Assembly (NCBI GenBank): GCA_023398855.1
Contig: JAEWRS010000374.1
Coordinates: 1 to 10,553 of the forward strand
Length of the DNA stretch: 10,553 nt
Origin: Bacillota bacterium
GTDB lineage: Bacteria; Bacillota; Clostridia; Lachnospirales; Lachnospiraceae
Direction: 5' to 3'
Below the pieces are notes generated by a model that made no database searches, was not told where the DNA came from, and saw nothing but the letters and a program-made list of their open reading frames with translations. This document shows positions 5,854-10,553 of the stretch, in pieces (positions within the stretch are counted from its first letter, which is position 1; each line of letters starts with the position of its first letter). The position numbers were made by a program, and so were the translations under genes.

Positions 5854-7023
5854 ATGAAGTTTTTTCATATATCAGATCTGCATATAGGAAAGCAGTTAAA
5901 CGGCTACAGCTTAAAAGAGAATCAGGAAGCAGTCTTAAACCAGATCGTGGCTTACGCATCGGTCCATCATCCGGAAGCGGTCCTGATTTGCGGAGACATT
6001 TATGATAAAACCGCTCCTTCCGGAGAGGCTTACACCATGTTCGGGAATTTTCTGGAATCTCTATCCGGTATAAGACCTCAGGTTTCTGTCCTGATCATTG
6101 CCGGTAATCATGACTCGCCGGAACGTCTGTCTTATGCAGGGGCATTTTTGGAACGTCACCACATTCATTTATCTGCGTTTCCTCCTAAAAGTCCTGAAGA
6201 ATACTTAAAAAAGGTGGTATTGCAGGATGAAAACGGCCCGATGAATTTTTACCTGCTGCCTTTTATAAAACCAGGGTACGTAAGGCGGCTTTTTCCGGAA
6301 AACCAGCCGGAGGGGTATGAGAGTGCCTTAAAGGCTGTTTTGGCAAGGGAAACCATTGATATTGATAAGAGAAATATTCTTTTATCCCATCAATTTTATG
6401 CGGCAGGCAGTAAGGATCCGGAAACCTGTGAATCAGAGCAGGCTGTTATTATGGCTGGTGGCCTGGACCGGATCGATGTAGATCTTCTTTCCGCCTTTGA
6501 TTACGCTGCCCTTGGTCATCTTCATGGTTCTCAGAGAGTCGGCAGAGATATGGTCCGGTATTGCGGGACACCCTATAAATATTCCGTCAGTGAGGAAAAC
6601 CATAAAAAATCCATCACAATGGTAAGTCTTGGGAAAAAAGGTGAGGTGCCAGAGTTGGAATTTCTCCCTCTTTATGGAATACAAGATGTGAGGAGGGAAA
6701 GGGGAAGCTTGTCTGAAATCCTTAAAAGAGCAACAGAAGAGAACCGCCATGATTTTGTCAGCGTTACTCTTACGGACGAAGAAGACCCTTACAGGGTCAG
6801 GGAGCGTTTGGAAGAGGTTTTCGATCATTTGCTGGAATTGCGTGTAGACAACCAACGAACCAGAAAAAAGCAGCTGGAAGAAGGGGAGCCGGTGCCGGTC
6901 CTTAAACCCCTTGAGGCATTTAAACAGTTTTTCAAGGCAATAAGAGGCTCAGACATGACAAAAGAGGAAGAAAAGGCCATGGAGCGGATCGTTCAGGAAG
7001 CAAAGGAGGAGGAGGGATTATGA
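5854..7023 (+). CDS. sbcD: Exonuclease SbcCD, nuclease subunit D
   Basis: A 389-residue Mre11-type metallophosphatase-fold nuclease, the partner of SbcC. The metal-binding motifs are complete: DLHIG (Asp8, His10), GDIYD (Asp48), GNHD (Asn85, His86, Asp87), SHQF (His179) and GHLHG (His222, His224). A C-terminal capping region and acidic tail follow. With SbcC it cuts DNA hairpins and trims protein-blocked double-strand ends using Mn and ATP, acting at the nucleoid. The ATG at 5854 is preferred over an in-frame TTG at 5842, because the ribosome site GGGAGGA (5844-5850) overlaps that TTG. The stop overlaps the sbcC start as ATGA (7020-7023), typical of coupled sbcD-sbcC pairs. Transcription probably comes from the promoter at 4757, through the cyclase gene. 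Confidence 0.95.
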   Translation: MKFFHISDLHIGKQLNGYSLKENQEAVLNQIVAYASVHHPEAVLICGDIYDKTAPSGEAYTMFGNFLESLSGIRPQVSVLIIAGNHDSPERLSYAGAFLERHHIHLSAFPPKSPEEYLKKVVLQDENGPMNFYLLPFIKPGYVRRLFPENQPEGYESALKAVLARETIDIDKRNILLSHQFYAAGSKDPETCESEQAVIMAGGLDRIDVDLLSAFDYAALGHLHGSQRVGRDMVRYCGTPYKYSVSEENHKKSITMVSLGKKGEVPELEFLPLYGIQDVRRERGSLSEILKRATEENRHDFVSVTLTDEEDPYRVRERLEEVFDHLLELRVDNQRTRKKQLEEGEPVPVLKPLEAFKQFFKAIRGSDMTKEEEKAMERIVQEAKEEEGL

Positions 7024-10000
7024 AGCCATTGCAGTTAATCTTGTCTGCCTTTGGTTCCTACGGAGGAATGGAAACCGTGGATTTTGAGAAAATCGGCCAT
7101 GGTATTTTCCTCATTACCGGGGACACGGGATCAGGAAAGACTACCATTTTTGATGCAGTGACATATGCCCTGTTCGGAGAGACCAGCGGACAGAAACGGG
7201 AGCCTTCCATGATGCGCAGCCAATATGGGCCAGATGATCAGGAAACCTATGTCTCTTTGAAATTTACACAGGGGGGAGAGGCCTACGAAATCACCAGAAG
7301 TCCTTCTTATACAAGGATCAGCAAACGGAAGAATAAAAATGGGGAATATGCGGCTGTTCCGGTTCCGGCAAAGGCTTCTCTTCTTTTGCCTGACGGGTCG
7401 GAATATGCGGGCAGCCTTCGGGATATCAACCTAAAGATTCAGGAAATTGTAGGCGTGGACCAGAACCAGTTTTCCCAAATAGCCATGATTGCCCAAGGGG
7501 ATTACTTAAGGCTTCTTCATGCTTCCTCCAGGGAGCGGAAGGAAATTTTCTCCAGGATTTTCAATACTGGAATTTACAGCCGGATCCAGATGAAGTTAAA
7601 AGAGCAGAACAATCTGCTTTATAACAGCCTGGAAGACAATCGCAAGATGTGTGCCCACGAGCTTGAGAATGTGGAGCTTTTAGATGAAAGCTCATATAAG
7701 GAACCATGGCAGGAGCTTTTAGCTTTTAAAGAAACAAGAACAGATGAAATCCAGAATCTGTTAGACTCGGTTCTGGAAGAGATCAGAGAGCTGGAGGAAA
7801 CACTTTTAAAGGAGAGGGAAGATAAAGGGAAGCAGCTTACAATGGTTGAAAGGCAGTTAAGCCGTGCTCAGGAGGTAAACCGTCTTTTTGACGGCCTTAT
7901 ACAGGCAAAGGATCATCTGGATCTTTTGGAAGGCCAGAAGGAACAATGGCTGGAGCTGTTGGAACGGTTAAAGGAAGCTTCCAGGGCAGAACAGGCGATC
8001 AGCCCGGAAAATCAGTATCTGGATAAAAAGCAGGAATATGAAGCGGCTGTAAAGAGGACAGGTCAGCTTGATGAGGAATTAGCAGATATTACGCTTGCCC
8101 TTTCTCTTGCTGAGAAAGAGGCCAAGGAGACCCAGGAGGCATTGGCCGGTGAAATTCCTGAATTGACGGTTCTCATTACCCGGCTGCAGGAGGCTATGCC
8201 GTTTTACAAACAATGGCAAGCAGCTGAAAAGACATTAAAGGAAAGAATAAGAGAAGAAAAAGAAGCAGAACAGTGTCTTGGCAATGTAGATGCAGAGCTG
8301 TCTCTGATCAAGGAACGGCTGTCAGCAAATGAAGTAAGGCAGGAGCAGGCGGAGAAAAAGGCAGGAAATCTGCAGGAAATCAGGCAAAAAAAGGCTGAAC
8401 TTTTTGTAAAGCAGCAGGCAATGGAAGCTCTTGAGCAGGCGGTTAAGGAAGAGGAGGCAGCAGGCATAAGGAAAGAGAAATCCCAGGAAGCAGCCCTTTT
8501 GGCTCAAAGAGATTACGAGCAGGCGGAAAGAGAATACAATGCCAGATTCCAGGAATTCCTGGCATTGCAGGCCGGAATCATGGCCAGTGAGCTGCCGGAG
8601 GGGAAGCCTTGTCCAGTCTGCGGTTCTGTTCATCACCCCATGAAAGCGGAATTAAGAGCAGGCGCTGTCACCCAGGAAGAGGTAGAACGGGCAAAGGCCA
8701 ACAGAAACCAGGCGGAGGACCGGCGTTCCCAAACGGCCCAGGCTGCTGTCAGGGCCTTGGAAACCTTCCGCCACCAAAAGGAGTTTTTAGAAGGAGAGGA
8801 AGAAAAGTGGTTGGGAGAGTCCTTTCCTCCGGAGCAGCGGAAGGTTCTCCTGTCTGATGAGAAGAAGCGGCTCACCATGCTTGTGGCAGAGATCATGAAG
8901 GAAGAGCAGGAAGCTTTGGAAGCGGACAGCCTGTTAAAGAGTATCCTGGAAATAAAAAAAACCAGCCGGGCAAGACTTGGGGAGCTGGAAGTATATAAGG
9001 ATAATGCCATAAAGGACTGGCAGCACAAGCAGGTAATTAAAGCAACTGTTATGGCAGAAGCCGATCATGTGAAAAAACTTCTTCCATATCCTGAGGAGGA
9101 GACTGCTGTAAGAGAACTGGAGCGCTTCCAGAAAAGAAAGGAAGTGCTTTTAAGGGAAGAGGAACAGGCAGGTAAACGGCTCCGGACCATTTCCGAAAAG
9201 GAAAAGGAAGGAAAGGGACGTCTGGCTGCAGAAGAGGAAAACCGGGAGCTGCGGCGGCTTGCCATGGAACAGGCTTGCCATGCCTTTCAGTCTGCGTTAC
9301 ATACCCTGGGATTTTCCGGAGAACAGGATTACCGCAGGGCAAGGCAGACACCGGAAACAATGAGGCAATGGGAGCAGGAAGCAAAGAATTTTGAAAAGGA
9401 GCTGTTAAAGGCTCATACTGTTTACAGCCAATACGAAGATCAGACTAAGGGCCGTGAACGGATAGAAACAGAGCATTGGATCGAACAGGCGGATGCTTAT
9501 AAAGAGGAACAAAGGAAGCTACAGGCCAGGGAAGCCAGGGTTACGGCGATTGGAAGCAGGGCATTTCAGGCTGCTGATCATTTAAAACGGCTTTGGAAGG
9601 AAAAAGAACAGCTGGAAGAAACATACCGCCTGTACCATAGCTTGTACCAGACAGCCAATGGAAAAATGACCGGCACCGCCAGCCTGGATTTTCAGACCTA
9701 TGTCCAAAGACAGTATTTTATGCAGATGATCCATGCAGCCAATAAACGGCTGTATACCATGACAGACGGCCAGTTCCTGCTTCAATGCAGGGATTTGGAG
9801 ACTCTTGGCAGACAGGGTGAAGTGGGACTGGATTTAGACGTATATACCATGGCAACGGATAAGGTGAGGGATATAAAAACTCTTTCTGGAGGAGAATCCT
9901 TTCTGGCAGCTCTTGCCATGGCCCTTGGTATGGCCGATATCATTCAGAGTACGGCAGGAAATGTGAGCATGGATGCCCTTTTTATTGATGAAGGTTTTGG

Positions 10001-10184
10001 CTCTCTGGACGAGGAATCCAGGCTTAAGGCAGTCCGGATTCTTCAGGAGCTGGCAGGAGAACGCAGGCTGATCGGAATTATCTCCCATGTGACAGAGTTA
10101 AAAGAACAAATTGGAAAAAAGCTAGTGGTGAAAAAGACGGAAAAAGGAAGCAGAATATTCTGGGATATGGATATTCTCCAATGA
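7020..10184 (+). CDS. sbcC: Exonuclease SbcCD, ATPase subunit C
   Basis: A 1054-residue Rad50-type SMC-like ATPase, close to the 1048 of E. coli SbcC. The N-terminal half-domain holds Walker A GDTGSGKTT (34-42) and the Q-loop FSQIAMIAQGDY (151-162). Two long coiled-coil arms rich in Glu, Lys, Gln and Arg (about 190-520 and 545-890) flank a zinc hook, Cys531-Pro-Val-Cys534. The C-terminal half-domain holds the ABC signature LSGGES (955-960), Walker B with Asp990-Glu991, the D-loop GSLDEES and the switch His1023 (ISH). All catalytic elements are intact. ATP binding closes the heads and gates DNA to SbcD; the hook joins two coils or two complexes. It starts inside the sbcD stop, and GGAGGAGG (7006-7013) in the sbcD end serves as its ribosome site. 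No convincing terminator follows: the only dyad is AGAATAT (10152-10158) with ATATTCT (10171-10177), AT-rich and without a T-run. Confidence 0.96.
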   Translation: MKPLQLILSAFGSYGGMETVDFEKIGHGIFLITGDTGSGKTTIFDAVTYALFGETSGQKREPSMMRSQYGPDDQETYVSLKFTQGGEAYEITRSPSYTRISKRKNKNGEYAAVPVPAKASLLLPDGSEYAGSLRDINLKIQEIVGVDQNQFSQIAMIAQGDYLRLLHASSRERKEIFSRIFNTGIYSRIQMKLKEQNNLLYNSLEDNRKMCAHELENVELLDESSYKEPWQELLAFKETRTDEIQNLLDSVLEEIRELEETLLKEREDKGKQLTMVERQLSRAQEVNRLFDGLIQAKDHLDLLEGQKEQWLELLERLKEASRAEQAISPENQYLDKKQEYEAAVKRTGQLDEELADITLALSLAEKEAKETQEALAGEIPELTVLITRLQEAMPFYKQWQAAEKTLKERIREEKEAEQCLGNVDAELSLIKERLSANEVRQEQAEKKAGNLQEIRQKKAELFVKQQAMEALEQAVKEEEAAGIRKEKSQEAALLAQRDYEQAEREYNARFQEFLALQAGIMASELPEGKPCPVCGSVHHPMKAELRAGAVTQEEVERAKANRNQAEDRRSQTAQAAVRALETFRHQKEFLEGEEEKWLGESFPPEQRKVLLSDEKKRLTMLVAEIMKEEQEALEADSLLKSILEIKKTSRARLGELEVYKDNAIKDWQHKQVIKATVMAEADHVKKLLPYPEEETAVRELERFQKRKEVLLREEEQAGKRLRTISEKEKEGKGRLAAEEENRELRRLAMEQACHAFQSALHTLGFSGEQDYRRARQTPETMRQWEQEAKNFEKELLKAHTVYSQYEDQTKGRERIETEHWIEQADAYKEEQRKLQAREARVTAIGSRAFQAADHLKRLWKEKEQLEETYRLYHSLYQTANGKMTGTASLDFQTYVQRQYFMQMIHAANKRLYTMTDGQFLLQCRDLETLGRQGEVGLDLDVYTMATDKVRDIKTLSGGESFLAALAMALGMADIIQSTAGNVSMDALFIDEGFGSLDEESRLKAVRILQELAGERRLIGIISHVTELKEQIGKKLVVKKTEKGSRIFWDMDILQ

Positions 10185-10200
10185 TACAATGAAGTAGACC

Positions 10201-10206
10201 TATAAT
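10201..10206 (+). promoter_or_regulatory. Weak promoter candidate before the last gene
   Basis: A perfect TATAAT lies 31 bases before the ATG at 10237, but there is no recognisable -35 about 17 bases upstream (around 10178-10183). TGATACAAT (10182-10190), overlapping the sbcC stop, is an alternative extended -10. The last gene may have its own promoter or be read through from sbcC. Confidence 0.25.
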
Positions 10207-10236
10207 AAGGATTTTACAGGAAGAGAGGAACATACC

Positions 10237-10553
10237 ATGTTAAACTGTGAGAGAACCAGTGTCATGAATATAGAGAATGCGATCCGGGGGGCGAGAAATC
10301 CCATGAACAGCTGGGACCGTATGGACAGCGGTTATAATGAAAAAGGCCAATACATTCTTGGGCCAAATGATCTTGGCCTTGCAAAGCGTCTGAGAAAGGC
10401 GGGAAGTGATCACCGCAAGTATATAAGGCAGATCCTGGTGTCAGTGGATGTCACTGCGCCCATGTACTGGTGGAAGGAATATGATACCTACAAAGTGGCT
10501 ACCGTAGCCAATTCCACCAGCACCATGCATAAGATCCACAGCAAGCCCTTTGA
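10237..10553 (+). CDS. Conserved protein of unknown function, 5' part only
   Basis: An open frame of 105 codons that runs off the right end. The ribosome site AGAGG (10224-10228) is eight bases before the ATG. The protein has no signal peptide or membrane segment in the visible part. It is rich in conserved-looking motifs: AIRGARNPMNSWDR (15-28), LGPNDLGLAKRL (41-52), AGSDHRKYIRQI (55-66), APMYWWKEYDTYKV (74-87) and NSTSTMHKI (92-100). I recall very similar blocks in clostridial and phage-borne proteins of unknown function. A remote link to flavin-dependent thymidylate synthase (ThyX) has come to mind, but I cannot show it from the sequence. The gene follows sbcC by 52 bases on the same strand. 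That it is coding is fairly sure; the function is open. Confidence 0.75.
   Translation, partial: MLNCERTSVMNIENAIRGARNPMNSWDRMDSGYNEKGQYILGPNDLGLAKRLRKAGSDHRKYIRQILVSVDVTAPMYWWKEYDTYKVATVANSTSTMHKIHSKPF

Noticed and set aside
5618..5959. A 113-codon minus-strand frame spanning the cyclase-sbcD junction
   Set aside because: It lies opposite two well-supported genes and has no recognisable motif or promoter.
8609..8857. An 82-codon plus-strand frame inside sbcC near the zinc hook
   Set aside because: It overlaps the hook-coding region in another frame, with Gly/Arg/Pro-rich nonsense composition. It is a shadow of sbcC.
8204..9384. Several antisense frames inside sbcC rich in Ser, Phe and Cys
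   Set aside because: They are the reverse reading of Glu/Lys/Gln/Ala-rich coiled-coil codons, have no good ribosome sites and match no family I know.

Overview
The window reads as chromosomal DNA of a low-to-mid GC Firmicute, most likely a clostridium of the Lachnospiraceae type. The reasons are strong AGGAGG-like ribosome binding sites, sigma-A promoters with extended -10 elements, short intergenic gaps, and proteins of clostridial character (RecQ with zinc, RQC and HRDC parts; SbcD/SbcC; a response regulator-GGDEF protein). This assignment is an inference from style, not from a marker gene. I see no insertion sequence, CRISPR array, tRNA or rRNA.

Left part (1-1751): a 274-base non-coding leader carries a probable promoter and a terminator-like hairpin. 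It is followed by a two-gene unit: an MgtC/SapB-family membrane protein and, 4 bases after its stop, an inositol-monophosphatase-family phosphatase. Both face right.

Middle (1752-4708): a DMT/EamA-family transporter faces left and converges on the phosphatase gene with only 33 bases between. It diverges from recQ, which faces right. The shared region between transporter and recQ (2673-2860) holds a good recQ promoter and, on the other strand, transporter promoter elements overlapping a perfect 15-base dyad that could be an operator.

Right part (4709-10184): a near-consensus promoter (TTGACA, 17 bases, TAAAAT) and a leader of about 130 bases precede a response regulator fused to a diguanylate cyclase (REC-GGDEF, active-site GGEEF, with an RxxD inhibitory site). 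Twenty bases later come sbcD and sbcC, which overlap by ATGA and encode the Mre11/Rad50-like nuclease-ATPase for hairpins and blocked DNA ends. With no terminator visible between them, the diguanylate cyclase and sbcDC are probably co-transcribed, placing a c-di-GMP enzyme in a DNA-repair neighbourhood (RecQ upstream, SbcDC downstream).

Right edge (10237-10553): the first 105 codons of a conserved protein whose function I cannot name; the window ends inside it.

Most of the window is ordinary housekeeping and accessory chromosome. The points most worth checking are the long leader before the diguanylate cyclase, the cyclase-sbcDC operon, the altered RecQ motif VI, the mgtC leader hairpin and the truncated gene at the right edge. 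I did not find a clearly new multi-gene system.
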